A stretch of 64,000 nucleotides of DNA from Deltaproteobacteria bacterium (lineage in GTDB: Bacteria; Desulfobacterota_D; UBA1144; Nemesobacterales; UBA2774): NCBI GenBank assembly GCA_040223695.1, contig JAVKFU010000018.1, positions 62,001 to 126,000 on the forward strand, written 5' to 3'. The position numbers and the translations under genes are program-made. The first letter of the stretch is position 1; each line of letters starts with the position of its first letter. Positions 35,526 through 44,488 of the stretch are shown piece by piece. The notes beneath the pieces were generated by a model that searched no databases, was not told where the DNA came from, and saw only the letters and a program-made list of their open reading frames with translations.

Positions 35526-36626
35526 CTATTCCGAAATTAATCCGTTTTTATGGATAAAGTCGGCAAACAGCTCTGCCTTCTTCTCGGCGCCCAGCTCGTT
35601 TACGTGTCGCCCGTCCGCCCAGTATTTTTTGTCTTTGGGCATGACGGAGGCGAAGTCGAATAACGGGGCTCCGTTGCTCGCTGCAACTTCTTTTACAACC
35701 TCGTTATTTTCGGCGAAACCCTTTTGGTAAAAATCCATGGAGGCGTAATCGTCGAAGTAAGGCGAATACGCCCAGGTAGAAAGCATTATATCCGCGTCGT
35801 TCGCCCTGGATACCGCAATCATATTGTTAAGGTTCCTTCTGAAATAGACGGGCGGGTTCTTTTCAAGAAGCTCACCGGGGTTGTGGTCTTTTACCGAATA
35901 CGGGCCGTAGCCGGTATCCGCGTTTACGAAATTCCCGATACCCACCTGGGTCGTAATCCCCGACTTCCTGAGGAGCACCCTGAACAGCGCGCTGTGCTCG
36001 AGTAGCGGGACCGAAGGGGATTCCCACTGCTTTCTTCTGCCTGAATTATCTCCCCTGTACGATTCGGGGTCTACCAATCTGGTATGGACGTCGTTCGTAC
36101 CGTGATAGACGATTATTAGATCGGGCTCTATATCCAGCACACGGAATTCGAGGTTGATCAGGGATTCCCAGGAATTGTATCCTCCTACGCCCGCATTTAT
36201 TACCTCCACTTTCTCGTAGCCGTATCTGTCCCTTAGTATTTTTTGCAGTTGAGCCGTAAATGTCTTTTCGTTGTCTTTGACCTCAATGGTGTATGTGCTG
36301 GAGCCGCCCAGAGCGACAATCCTGAACACGCCGTCAGGCTTTTTGGCCGGGAATTCCCTGTCCCTGTACCCGAGAGAGTTATGGCTCGTTTTTCCTCTTC
36401 TGTATTCCGGGTTCGGATAGTAGTTCAAATAGTGGTGGCGTATGTATCTCTGGTTGTCCGGGCTCAGGTAGGAGTACAGGGAGTACTCCAGCTTCACCTC
36501 CTCCGGCGCGATGAGCTCAAGCCAGATACGTGTTCCAATCTCGAGCGCCAGAAACGTAAAAAGGATACTGAGCAAAATCAGGATAAACTTGTTTTTAAAG
36601 GGGGTGCCGCTTGGCGCGTCGTTCAT
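35526..36626 (-). CDS. Membrane-anchored SGNH/GDSL hydrolase
   Basis: 366 residues with one N-terminal membrane helix (about 14-30, FILILLSILFTFLALEIGT), so the catalytic part faces the periplasm. SGNH blocks are clear: IVALGGSSTYTIEV (nucleophile Ser109), glycine in NAGVGGYNSWESL, IVYHGTNDVHTRL (the N block), and ADGRHVNELGAEK (catalytic Asp/His). Such enzymes deacylate, or transfer acetyl groups onto, surface polysaccharides. The adjacent glycosyltransferase and flippase support a role in O-acyl modification (inference). It converges on the flippase gene and diverges from a second SGNH gene 220 bases away. Confidence 0.82.
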   Translation of the reverse strand: MNDAPSGTPFKNKFILILLSILFTFLALEIGTRIWLELIAPEEVKLEYSLYSYLSPDNQRYIRHHYLNYYPNPEYRRGKTSHNSLGYRDREFPAKKPDGVFRIVALGGSSTYTIEVKDNEKTFTAQLQKILRDRYGYEKVEVINAGVGGYNSWESLINLEFRVLDIEPDLIIVYHGTNDVHTRLVDPESYRGDNSGRRKQWESPSVPLLEHSALFRVLLRKSGITTQVGIGNFVNADTGYGPYSVKDHNPGELLEKNPPVYFRRNLNNMIAVSRANDADIMLSTWAYSPYFDDYASMDFYQKGFAENNEVVKEVAASNGAPLFDFASVMPKDKKYWADGRHVNELGAEKKAELFADFIHKNGLISE

Positions 36627-36846
36627 ATTATGTTTCTCAGTTTATGAATAATTCCAGGGGAATTTTAAAGGTTCCGGTTTGTGTGCCGCCTGATTTTATT
36701 GATATATATTATATCACATGCATTTTAACAGTTTTTCTTTTACAAGGATCATGGATATTTATGTTTTGCGCAATATATTAACCGAGGAAAAGATTAACTT
36801 ATTTCCGGAATTTTCCGGCAATCCGGAAGACCGGGTAATAGACTAG

Positions 36847-37956
36847 ATGAATAAAATCCTTAGAAACCTTGTTTTGATATTGTTTTCAATAATCGCCGCG
36901 CTTCTCGTAGCCGAGGGTATTTCGAGGGTCCTTTTCGATCCGATCGATTTCCTCAAGCCCAAGCGGGTCTCAGACCGCATACTCAGGTACAGGATTGAGC
37001 CCGGCACCGGTGCGCATGACTCGTTGGGTTTCAGAAACAGTCTCGTGCCGGAGACAGCGGATGTAGTCGCAATCGGCGACTCCCACACCTACGGTATAAG
37101 CGCCACTGCGACCGACTCATGGCCGTCTCAGCTTGAAAGGCTTACCGGATACAAGGTCTACAACCTGTCCCTCGGCGGCTACGGCCCGGCGGAATACTTG
37201 TATCTGATGGAGGAATACGCAGTCCGGTTTCATCCGAAGATCATTATCGCCGGGTTTTATCTCGGTAACGATTTAGTCGACTCTGTAAGAGCGGTATATA
37301 ATGTCCCTGTCTGGAAAGACTTCAGGAGGCCCGGGTCGGTTTTATCAGAGGAGGGTGTGACGGCGGCTGATGAGAAATTCTCATACACAATAGGCGACTG
37401 GCTTCCGGGGCACAGCGTTCTATACAGGCTCGTAAGCTCGTCCTTCGTCGGAGATAGCTTGAGGCAGAGGAGGAGGCTCAAGCGGGGGGAAGAGATAGTT
37501 ATGTATGAGAATGAGGATATCGGTATCAACACGGGGTTTACGCCTGACGAAAGGCTCGAAGGCCTTGATTTAGGCAGACCTGAAGTCAGGGAAGGTCTCG
37601 AATTAAGCCTGGAGTTTTTCAGGCGTATGAGTGAGCTTGCCGTGAGGAACAATATTGAATTTCTCGTGGTGATGATTCCAACCAAAGAGAGTGTGTTTAA
37701 AGATTACATCGAGGGAAACAAGGGCTTGCCTTCATCACGAGAAATTGACGAGCTCATAGAAAATGAACACGAGGTAAATAAAATCGTAAAGAGTTTCTTT
37801 CATACAAACGGCATCGATTACGTAGATACGCTTGAACCGCTTTCGAATCGGGCGGGCAAGGAGCAGCTGTATCCCAACAACTTCGGCGGCCATACGAATA
37901 AAAACGGCTACAGGATAATAGCCGAGTCCGTTAAAAATAATCTGGGGAATAATTAG
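36847..37956 (+). CDS. Second membrane-anchored SGNH/GDSL hydrolase
   Basis: 369 residues with an N-terminal membrane helix (LVLILFSIIAALLVAEGI). SGNH blocks are VVAIGDSHTYGISATATDSW (nucleophile Ser79), NLSLGGYGPAEYLYL, AGFYLGNDLVDSV and the C-terminal GGHTNKNGYRIIAES with the catalytic histidine. It is only distantly like the neighbour at 35526-36626 (GDSHTYG rather than GGSSTYT), so it is not a recent duplicate. The long middle section (about 170-280) is family-typical for alginate-O-acetylation-like surface hydrolases. The SD is weak. trpF begins 70 bases downstream from its own promoter. Confidence 0.8.
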   Translation: MNKILRNLVLILFSIIAALLVAEGISRVLFDPIDFLKPKRVSDRILRYRIEPGTGAHDSLGFRNSLVPETADVVAIGDSHTYGISATATDSWPSQLERLTGYKVYNLSLGGYGPAEYLYLMEEYAVRFHPKIIIAGFYLGNDLVDSVRAVYNVPVWKDFRRPGSVLSEEGVTAADEKFSYTIGDWLPGHSVLYRLVSSSFVGDSLRQRRRLKRGEEIVMYENEDIGINTGFTPDERLEGLDLGRPEVREGLELSLEFFRRMSELAVRNNIEFLVVMIPTKESVFKDYIEGNKGLPSSREIDELIENEHEVNKIVKSFFHTNGIDYVDTLEPLSNRAGKEQLYPNNFGGHTNKNGYRIIAESVKNNLGNN

Positions 37957-37986
37957 AATGGTTATTACGTTTCCCGGGCGGCCCGG

Positions 37987-38015
37987 TTTACATGTCGTGA
38001 TCGGGCTTTTATAAT
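37987..38015 (+). promoter_or_regulatory. Promoter of trpF-trpB, with almost no leader
   Basis: TTTACA (37987-37992), 17 bases, TATAAT (38010-38015). The trpF ATG is at 38027, only 11 bases after the -10, so the mRNA leader would be about 5 bases and cannot hold an SD or a trp attenuator. Confidence 0.68.
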
Positions 38016-38026
38016 TTTCCTTCTCT

Positions 38027-38641
38027 ATGACGAGAATAAAGATATGCGGAATTACTAATCGGGAAGACGCGATGAGGGCGGCTAAGCTGGGCGCCGACGC
38101 GCTGGGATTCATCTTCTACAGGGGAAGCAGGAGATATATTGACCCCGGTATCGCCGCGCGGATAGTCGGTTCTCTCCCCCCTTTCATTACCACTGTGGGT
38201 GTCTTTGTAAATCAGAGCCTGGATGAGATAGCTTCGCTGAAAGAGAAGACGGGTATTGACGCTGTTCAGCTGCACGGGGACGAAAGCCCGGAGTTTTGTA
38301 ACGCAGTTCCATACAAGCTAATTAAGGCCCTCAGGATTAAAGACAATATCGACAGAGAAGAAGTTGAACTTTATTCCGTACAGGCTATCCTCTTTGATAA
38401 GCACTCGGAGGATAGTTACGGCGGGACGGGCAGGAGTTTTAACTGGGATATTTTAAGGAATCTCGATATATCTAAAGAAATTATTCTCTCCGGCGGACTC
38501 ACTCCCGAAAACGTCTGTCAGGCCATGGAAACGGTAAAACCTTACGGGGTCGATGTGAGCAGCGGTGTGGAAGACTCTCCGGGCAAAAAAAATCACGTGA
38601 AACTTAGAAAATTTATTGAGGCGGTGAGAAATGGCTACTAA
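38027..38641 (+). CDS. trpF: Phosphoribosylanthranilate isomerase
   Basis: TrpF converts phosphoribosylanthranilate to the carboxyphenylamino-deoxyribulose phosphate in tryptophan synthesis. It is a TIM barrel of 204 residues. [20 protein letters not shown] carries the catalytic cysteine, [12 protein letters not shown] follows, [12 protein letters not shown] and the phosphate-binding SGGLTPENV and [17 protein letters not shown] regions complete the family pattern; catalytic Asp lies in ILFDKHSE. No SD precedes the ATG. It overlaps trpB by 11 bases. Confidence 0.95.
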   Translation: MTRIKICGITNREDAMRAAKLGADALGFIFYRGSRRYIDPGIAARIVGSLPPFITTVGVFVNQSLDEIASLKEKTGIDAVQLHGDESPEFCNAVPYKLIKALRIKDNIDREEVELYSVQAILFDKHSEDSYGGTGRSFNWDILRNLDISKEIILSGGLTPENVCQAMETVKPYGVDVSSGVEDSPGKKNHVKLRKFIEAVRNGY

Positions 38642-39842
38642 ACAGGTGCTGCCGGATGAATTGGGGCATTACGGAATATTCGGTGGCAGATACGTGTCCG
38701 AAACACTTATGCCCGCAATATTGCAGCTTGAGAAGGCGTATGAGGAAATAAAGGATGCCCCCGAATTCAATAGGGAGTTCGAATACTATTTAACGCAATA
38801 TGTAGGACGCCCCACCCCTCTTTATTTCGCCGAGAGGATGACGAATGAGCTCGGCGGGGCTAAGATTTACCTCAAACGCGAAGACCTCGCCCACACGGGG
38901 GCTCACAAGATCAACAACACAATAGGTCAGGCTCTTCTCGCCTCCCGTATGGGGAAAAAGAGGATAATAGCCGAGACGGGGGCCGGGCAGCACGGAGTCG
39001 CAACGGCCACAGTAGCCGCGCTCCTCGATATGGAGTGTGAAATATTCATGGGGCTTGAGGATACCAGGCGCCAGGCCCTCAACGTTATACGGATGAAGCT
39101 TCTGGGCGCCGGGGTGAGAGAGGTTTCTCAGGGGACGCAAACCTTGAAAGACGCCATGAACGAAGCCATGAGGGACTGGATAACGAATGTAAGGGATACA
39201 TTCTACATAATAGGAAGCGTCGCGGGACCTCATCCCTACCCGATGATGGTGAGGGATTTTCAGTCTGTGATCGGAAAGGAGGCGAGGGAGCAAATACTTG
39301 AGAAGGAAGACAGGCTTCCGGATCTTCTTGTGGCATGCGTCGGCGGCGGTTCAAACGCAATGGGTCTTTTCTACCCGTTTTTGGGGGATGAGAGCGTCGG
39401 GATGGCCGGTGTTGAGGCTGCGGGAGGAGGGATAGAGACGGGGCGCCATGCCGCGAGCATCTCGGACGGGACCGTGGGTGTTCTGCACGGCAGCAAGACC
39501 TATCTTCTCCAGGATGAAAACGGGCAGGTGAGGGGTACGCATTCTATAGCGCCGGGGCTTGATTATCCTGGCGTAGGGCCCGAGCATTCGTATTTAAGCG
39601 ATTTGGGGCGCGTAAATTATACAAATGTTACGGACGGAGAGGCACTTGAAGGGTTCAGGTTCATCTCACAGGTCGAGGGTATAATCCCGGCGCTTGAATC
39701 CGCGCACGCGGTAGCCTATGCTATGAAAAGAGCGCCTGAAATGCCGAGGGACTCGATTCTCATGATCTGTCTTTCGGGACGCGGGGACAAGGACATAAAT
39801 GCCGTAGCGGATATTCTCGCGGAGGACTCCGGTAAACAGTGA
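38631..39842 (+). CDS. trpB: Tryptophan synthase beta chain
   Basis: TrpB joins indole and serine with PLP. The 403 residues show [27 protein letters not shown], the PLP lysine in [34 protein letters not shown], and the phosphate loop [11 protein letters not shown]. The C-terminal SGRGDKD is typical of TrpB1, the form that pairs with TrpA. The start overlaps trpF by 11 bases, with GGTGAG upstream. trpA follows after 252 bases rather than directly, which is slightly unusual. Confidence 0.97.
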   Translation: MATKQVLPDELGHYGIFGGRYVSETLMPAILQLEKAYEEIKDAPEFNREFEYYLTQYVGRPTPLYFAERMTNELGGAKIYLKREDLAHTGAHKINNTIGQALLASRMGKKRIIAETGAGQHGVATATVAALLDMECEIFMGLEDTRRQALNVIRMKLLGAGVREVSQGTQTLKDAMNEAMRDWITNVRDTFYIIGSVAGPHPYPMMVRDFQSVIGKEAREQILEKEDRLPDLLVACVGGGSNAMGLFYPFLGDESVGMAGVEAAGGGIETGRHAASISDGTVGVLHGSKTYLLQDENGQVRGTHSIAPGLDYPGVGPEHSYLSDLGRVNYTNVTDGEALEGFRFISQVEGIIPALESAHAVAYAMKRAPEMPRDSILMICLSGRGDKDINAVADILAEDSGKQ

Positions 39843-40094
39843 CGGCAAAGTAATTAATAGCTGAGAGTCCGGGTATTTGAGCTGATAACTCCGCCCCCGT
39901 TCGGTCCCCGAAATCTCTTGACTTTAGTTCTGCAGGTGTTAGAGTTTGTCCGAGAAAATATTATTAACGGGTCGGGTTTCCTGAATAATATTTAGTAAAA
40001 AGTATCCTTATGAATGCCCATACCATAACGCTTGCGGTTAGAAGCAAACGGCTGTCAAACGTTTACGCCCTGTTTAGATCAAAATCAAAAACAC

Positions 40095-40928
40095 ATGAAC
40101 AGAATAGACCATAAGTTCAAGGAACTTAAAGAAAAGGGCAGAATAGCGCTCGTTACATATATTACCGCGGGTGATCCGTCGCTGGAAATGACGGCTGACC
40201 TCGTTTTTAAGCTGGAAGAAAGCGGCGCGGATATAATCGAGCTCGGCGTTCCGTTTTCCGACCCCATGGCGGACGGGCCGGCTATACAGCTGGCTTCCGA
40301 AAGAGCGCTGAAAAACGGCACGACTCTCGGAAACGTCCTCGAGCTCATAAAGCGGATAAGGGAAAAATCGGAAATACCCATAATTATTTTCGGGTATTAC
40401 AACCCGTTTTTTAAATACGGTCTCGAGAAATTCTCAATGGATGCGGCGGGCGCGGGCGCGGACGGGGTTCTTGTCGTTGATTTGCCGCCTGAGGAAGCGG
40501 CCGAGCTCAAAATGCACACTGACGGCCCCGGGCTCGATCTGGTCTTTCTTCTCGCCCCGACAAGCACATCCGATCGAATCAGTCTTGTGGCCGAGAGGGC
40601 TAGCGGCTTCGTGTATCTCGTTTCCGTAACCGGGGTAACGGGCGTACGACCCGATATGGACTATTCCCTCGATGAGCTTGCGGATGAAATTCAAAAAGCC
40701 ACTAATCTGCCTGTGGGCGTGGGATTCGGTATTTCTACCGCAGAACAGGTAAGTAAGATAGCCCGGTATGCGGACGCGGTTATAGTCGGGAGCGCGATCG
40801 TGCGCATAATAGAAGAGCACGGCGATCAAAAGGAAAAGCTTCTCGATGAGCTTTCTGCGTTCGTGAGCAATTTGAGCGCTGTCTGCGTCACCCCGGATGA
40901 TAAAACCAGGACAAGGGCTAGTATATAA
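40095..40928 (+). CDS. trpA: Tryptophan synthase alpha chain
   Basis: TrpA cleaves indole-3-glycerol phosphate and channels indole to TrpB. The chosen ATG 40095 gives 277 residues starting MNRIDHKFKELKEKGRIALV; the open frame back to 40032 has no family similarity and no SD is evident at either start. Family signatures are ALVTYITAGDPS, the catalytic Glu in ADIIELGVPFSDPMADGPAI, catalytic Asp in GVLVVDLPPEEAAELK, VYLVSVTGVTG and PVGVGFGISTAEQV. The tail ends with about 20 polar residues. The stop is directly followed by the DHH phosphoesterase ATG (TAAATG), so they are cotranscribed. Confidence 0.95.
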   Translation: MNRIDHKFKELKEKGRIALVTYITAGDPSLEMTADLVFKLEESGADIIELGVPFSDPMADGPAIQLASERALKNGTTLGNVLELIKRIREKSEIPIIIFGYYNPFFKYGLEKFSMDAAGAGADGVLVVDLPPEEAAELKMHTDGPGLDLVFLLAPTSTSDRISLVAERASGFVYLVSVTGVTGVRPDMDYSLDELADEIQKATNLPVGVGFGISTAEQVSKIARYADAVIVGSAIVRIIEEHGDQKEKLLDELSAFVSNLSAVCVTPDDKTRTRASI

Positions 40929-42254
40929 ATGCAGAAAGAACTCAGAAGATACCTCTTCATAGGGGATTTCGATTCCTTCCTCCTCGGCCTTTTCTCAAAA
41001 AGGGGAGAGGTAATATGGGTCAGCTCGCTCGAAGAGGCCCTTAATCAAACCGGTAATTTCTCGATAATAATGATAGAGAGCAAATGTTTTACGACAGATC
41101 TTACCAAGGAACTTACTGTACATTATCCGCAAACCCCTCTGATCGTGAGCAATGGAGAACGTACTGAAGAGCCTCCTCCCTCCGTCAGATTTGTCGCTTT
41201 TCACAAGATACTGTCCGATGAAATCGCGAGGGAAGAAAGGCTGGCAAGAACGGAGCTTCGCGTAGAGGAGCTGAGAAAGGTCCATGCGAATGCCAAAAAA
41301 ATGCTGATACTCCTGCATGATCATCCTGACCCCGATTCAATAGCGAGCGCCCTCGCTCTGAGGACGCTCCTCAAAAGAAACAAGCAAACCGCTTTTATAG
41401 GTCACCTCGGCGAGAAAATCTCACGGCCCGAGAATGTGGCGATGATAGAGCTGCTCGAAATCGATCTGCTTGAGCTTACTCTCAAAGACCTGAAGGATTT
41501 TGATTCGATAGCCCTGGTAGATGTGCAGCCGCCGTTCTTCGGCGACCAGCTGCCCCCTGTCGATACGGTAATCGATCACCACCCTCTGGTGGATAACTAT
41601 GAAGTTCCTTTTAAAGAAATCAGGGCCGAAGAGGGAGCGACCTCTACAATTTTCACCAAGTATCTCAGGGCTTCTCAGGTAGATATATCCGAGCGGCTCG
41701 CCACTGCGCTCCTTTACGGCATTAAGACTGATACGATAACCCTTAACCGCGATGCCAATCCCGATGATATAGAGGCTTTTACTTTCCTTTATCCCCATGC
41801 CAATCTGGGCTTGTTGAGACGAATTGAGCGCGCCGAGGTCCCGCCTTCTGAAATTAAATCCCTCGGACAGGCGCTCGCCGACCACTGGATTTCAGACGGC
41901 ATATTCTTTGTAAACGTCGGCAGGGTGGACAGGGAGTACCTGATCCCGAAAATGGCTGATTTCGGAATTCAGGTCAAGGGCATCGACTGGTCGGTGGCTT
42001 TCGGGATACTCGGGAAATCCCACCTCACTATTTCTGTCCGTAACGTGGGGTATGTTAAGAGCGCGGGCCGTCTTGTGAGGGAGATGTTTAAGGATATCGG
42101 CAGCGCAGGCGGTCACAGATCAGCCGCCAAGGCCGTAATTTCATTGAGCAAGGTCCGCAAGACAATTGGCAAGGGGTCTCAGGAAAGCATTAAAAAATGG
42201 CTTACGGAGGAGTTTACAAAGGCCGTTACGGAAAAGCCCGAGGAAGAGAATTAA
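40929..42254 (+). CDS. DHH-DHHA1 phosphoesterase with an extra N-terminal domain
   Basis: The DHH family includes NrnA-type nano-RNases/pAp phosphatases and exopolyphosphatase-like enzymes. The catalytic core starts near residue 125 with LHDHPDPDSIASALAL and LVDVQPPF, then the DHH motif in VIDHHPLVDNY. The DHHA1 domain ends with GSAGGHRSAAKAV. Residues 1-115 form a separate domain (YLFIGDFDSFLLGLFSKRG, then NFSIIMIESKCF) of alternating strands and helices like a Rossmann or TrkA-N fold. NrnA of B. subtilis (about 313 residues) lacks this part; here there are 441. ATG directly follows the trpA stop. Nano-RNA or cyclic-dinucleotide breakdown is the likeliest role (inference). Confidence 0.82.
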   Translation: MQKELRRYLFIGDFDSFLLGLFSKRGEVIWVSSLEEALNQTGNFSIIMIESKCFTTDLTKELTVHYPQTPLIVSNGERTEEPPPSVRFVAFHKILSDEIAREERLARTELRVEELRKVHANAKKMLILLHDHPDPDSIASALALRTLLKRNKQTAFIGHLGEKISRPENVAMIELLEIDLLELTLKDLKDFDSIALVDVQPPFFGDQLPPVDTVIDHHPLVDNYEVPFKEIRAEEGATSTIFTKYLRASQVDISERLATALLYGIKTDTITLNRDANPDDIEAFTFLYPHANLGLLRRIERAEVPPSEIKSLGQALADHWISDGIFFVNVGRVDREYLIPKMADFGIQVKGIDWSVAFGILGKSHLTISVRNVGYVKSAGRLVREMFKDIGSAGGHRSAAKAVISLSKVRKTIGKGSQESIKKWLTEEFTKAVTEKPEEEN

Positions 42255-42357
42255 CGTATTTCGCCTTACCAGCTTTTTGTTTTTGCCCTTATCATTTTTA
42301 CCTTTATAAAATTAAGCTCCGGATCGGGTAAATTGATCTCATAAATAGCTGCTCGGT

Positions 42358-42386
42358 TTGATTACGCTGAGGCGCGGTAATATAAT
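42358..42386 (+). promoter_or_regulatory. Promoter of fmt, predicted leaderless
   Basis: TTGATT (42358-42363), 17 bases, TATAAT (42381-42386). The fmt ATG at 42395 starts 8 bases after the -10, which is where transcription itself should begin. No SD is present. Confidence 0.7.
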
Positions 42387-42394
42387 CCTTCGCT

Positions 42395-43321
42395 ATGAGA
42401 ATAATTTTCATGGGTACGCCAGATTTCGCCGTTCCGTCCCTTGAAGCTCTGATACGTTCGGAAGACGATGTAGTCGCGGTTGTCTCTCAGCCGGACAAAC
42501 CCAGGGGGAGGGGGCGTAAGCTTGCTCCGCCGCCGACAAAGCTTGTCGCTGCAAAATATGACATCCCCGTGCTTCAGCCTTCCAAAATTCGAACCGCAGA
42601 ATTTCTCGACGAGCTTCGGAAACTAAGTCCGGATCTTATCTGTGTCGCCGCTTACGGGAAAATACTTCCCAAGGCTATACTCGAGCTGCCGCGTTACGGC
42701 TGCATAAATGTTCACGCGTCGCTCCTGCCCGAATACCGCGGCGCGGCTCCGGTTAACTGGGCAATAGTGCGGGGTGAAAGGGTCACGGGCGTAACCACGA
42801 TGCTCATGGACGAGGGCATGGACACCGGGGATATACTCCTTCAGCTCGAAATTCCAATTGACGACGAAGACACAGGGGAGAGCTTGTCTCGGAGACTTGC
42901 CACAGCAGGGGCGGAGCTCCTCATCGAAACGATCGGCAAGCTCGGGGGAAACAGCCTGACGCCTAAAAAGCAGGATGAGTCCAGGGCCACTTACGCGCCT
43001 ATGCTTAAAAAGGAAGACGGGAGGATTGACTGGAGCCGGTCTCCCGGGGAGGTGAGGAATCTTGTACGGGGCATGCTTCCCTGGCCCGGGGCGTTTACAT
43101 ATCTCGGCGGAAGGCTGCTCAAGATTTACAGAGTTCGCGTAACGGAGGGCAGTGGAAATCCGGGAGAAGTAATAGAGTCCAAGTCCGGGATTCTCCGGGT
43201 ATGCGCGGGAGATGGGGCCGTCGATGTGCTTGAGCTTCAGCTCGAAGGCGGCAGAAGGATGGATGCCGGGGCCTTTCTTGCCGGGAGAAAGATCGAGCCA
43301 GGCACAGTTCTGAGCCGATAG
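42395..43321 (+). CDS. fmt: Methionyl-tRNA formyltransferase
   Basis: Fmt formylates initiator Met-tRNA using 10-formyltetrahydrofolate. The 308 residues start MRIIFMGTPDFAVPSLEALI. The loop PDKPRGRGRKLAPPPTK contacts the tRNA. The catalytic Asn-His-Asp set lies in YGCINVHASLLPEYRGAAPV and MDEGMDTGDILL. The C-terminal OB-fold domain has GAFTYLGGRLLKIYR. Usually fmt is next to def (peptide deformylase); def is not nearby. It ends 9 bases from the convergent TPR lipoprotein gene. Promoter at 42358-42386. Confidence 0.96.
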   Translation: MRIIFMGTPDFAVPSLEALIRSEDDVVAVVSQPDKPRGRGRKLAPPPTKLVAAKYDIPVLQPSKIRTAEFLDELRKLSPDLICVAAYGKILPKAILELPRYGCINVHASLLPEYRGAAPVNWAIVRGERVTGVTTMLMDEGMDTGDILLQLEIPIDDEDTGESLSRRLATAGAELLIETIGKLGGNSLTPKKQDESRATYAPMLKKEDGRIDWSRSPGEVRNLVRGMLPWPGAFTYLGGRLLKIYRVRVTEGSGNPGEVIESKSGILRVCAGDGAVDVLELQLEGGRRMDAGAFLAGRKIEPGTVLSR

Positions 43322-43330
43322 TTAAATAAT

Positions 43331-43927
43331 TTATTTTTCAGATTCGCATCCTTCGTATTCACCCAATTCTGCAAGATGAGATTTTATCTCCTCTTTCAGC
43401 TCCTCGCTTCCCGAAGCGGATTTGCAGGCTTCCGTCAGATATTTACGCGCTTTACCCCTGTCGCCGGTCTTCAAATAGAGAACCCCTACCGTGTCGAGGG
43501 CGTATGCGGGGACAGGTTCTTGTAACTTGGTAGCGGCGAGCAGATAGCTCAATCCCTCCTCAAGGTTTTCCCCTGTCTCTATATATGCTGATGCTAGGTT
43601 ATTTGCCGCCTCGATGTTGGCCGGGTCTTTTTTCAGCGCTTTCTTGTAGTACTTTACAGCTTTTTTATATTTGCCCAGTTTTAAATAAACGTTTCCCGTG
43701 TTTACGATTGGAGTGACAAGCTCTCCGTCTATAGCGGAGGCCCTCTTGTATTCCCTGAGCGCGAGCTCGTGCTTGCCCTCTCTTTCGTATATGACTCCCA
43801 GGTTATTGTGCTCTTCAGCGGTGAGCGGGTCTTTCATGAAATAGGACCCGTAAAGCGAAGCGCATCCCGGCAAAGTTATGCTGAGAGCAATAAAAAGTAT
43901 AAAAAGTAAAATCCGGGATTTTTTCAC
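43331..43927 (-). CDS. TPR lipoprotein, partner of the C39 peptidase gene
   Basis: Start GTG 43927 shares GTGA with the stop of the C39 gene and gives MKKSRILLFILFIALSITLP followed by GC. That is a signal peptide with lipobox cysteine at 22; starting at 43966 would spoil it. The 198-residue protein has three to four TPR motifs, such as AEEHNNLGVIYEREGKHELALREYKR, whose first part is the clearest. Another is NTGNVYLKLGKYKKAVKYYK, and a third is AANNLASAYIETGENLEEG. In Pseudomonas PA2778-type proteins the C39 peptidase and TPR parts are, as I recall, one polypeptide; here they are two lipoproteins made from coupled genes. It likely sits in the outer membrane as an interaction scaffold. Confidence 0.8.
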   Translation of the reverse strand: MKKSRILLFILFIALSITLPGCASLYGSYFMKDPLTAEEHNNLGVIYEREGKHELALREYKRASAIDGELVTPIVNTGNVYLKLGKYKKAVKYYKKALKKDPANIEAANNLASAYIETGENLEEGLSYLLAATKLQEPVPAYALDTVGVLYLKTGDRGKARKYLTEACKSASGSEELKEEIKSHLAELGEYEGCESEK

Positions 43928-44481
43928 TTTGAGATGACCAGCATCAGGCGGTTCATTTTTTCCCACTGCCTGTCGAGCTTATCGAAGCCCATTTCCCTTC
44001 CGCCTTCGTCCCCGGTGTGTAGAATGACCGTTTCCCCGTTTTCACTGTAGCCGTAGGCGACATAGTAATGAGGGACGCTCACCTTCCACATGCCCCTGTC
44101 AACTAGCATAATTACGGGCTTGCCGCTGTCTATGGCCGATTTAATCCCCTCTATGCTTCCGTTTACGGCTTTAACCTTGTAGCCCCGGTCGCGGGCGTAA
44201 TTCTCCATATCGGAAATGAGGGCTCCTTCGAGCTTGGGTATATAAATCTCCTCTGAGACTTCTTCCTGGCTCACGTCGTCGCCGTAAAACTGTATCACTG
44301 ATGCCATCGACGCAGGACCGCAGAAATTATCTTTTTGCTTTACGAAGGGCACGCCCTCAATAACCGTTATGTCTCTTTCCGGGCGGAATTCATCCTGCCC
44401 CTGCTGTTTTTGAGTGCATCCCGCCCATAGAAGAGCGGTAAGCATGAAAATTATAAACTTGATGTAATTACCACCGTACAT
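43924..44481 (-). CDS. PA2778-like C39-family cysteine peptidase, lipoprotein
   Basis: 185 residues with signal peptide and lipobox LLWAGC (Cys22). The peptidase domain shows the Cys motif KQKDNFCGPASMASVIQFYG (Cys54), His in VSVPHYYVAYGYS (His138) and a following ILHTGDE, the Cys-His-Asp order of C39/papain-like enzymes. Unlike bacteriocin-processing C39 domains it is not attached to an ABC transporter. It sits between a PA2779-like membrane protein gene (7 bases upstream) and the TPR lipoprotein (GTGA overlap). That matches the PA2778/PA2779 pair of pseudomonads, whose function is unknown. Substrate unknown. Confidence 0.8.
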   Translation of the reverse strand: MYGGNYIKFIIFMLTALLWAGCTQKQQGQDEFRPERDITVIEGVPFVKQKDNFCGPASMASVIQFYGDDVSQEEVSEEIYIPKLEGALISDMENYARDRGYKVKAVNGSIEGIKSAIDSGKPVIMLVDRGMWKVSVPHYYVAYGYSENGETVILHTGDEGGREMGFDKLDRQWEKMNRLMLVISK

Positions 44482-44488
44482 AAATCAT

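Noticed and set aside
43331-43966. Longer start of the TPR lipoprotein at 43966
   Set aside because: It would put 13 polar residues before the signal peptide; GTG 43927 gives a proper lipoprotein signal and GTGA coupling.
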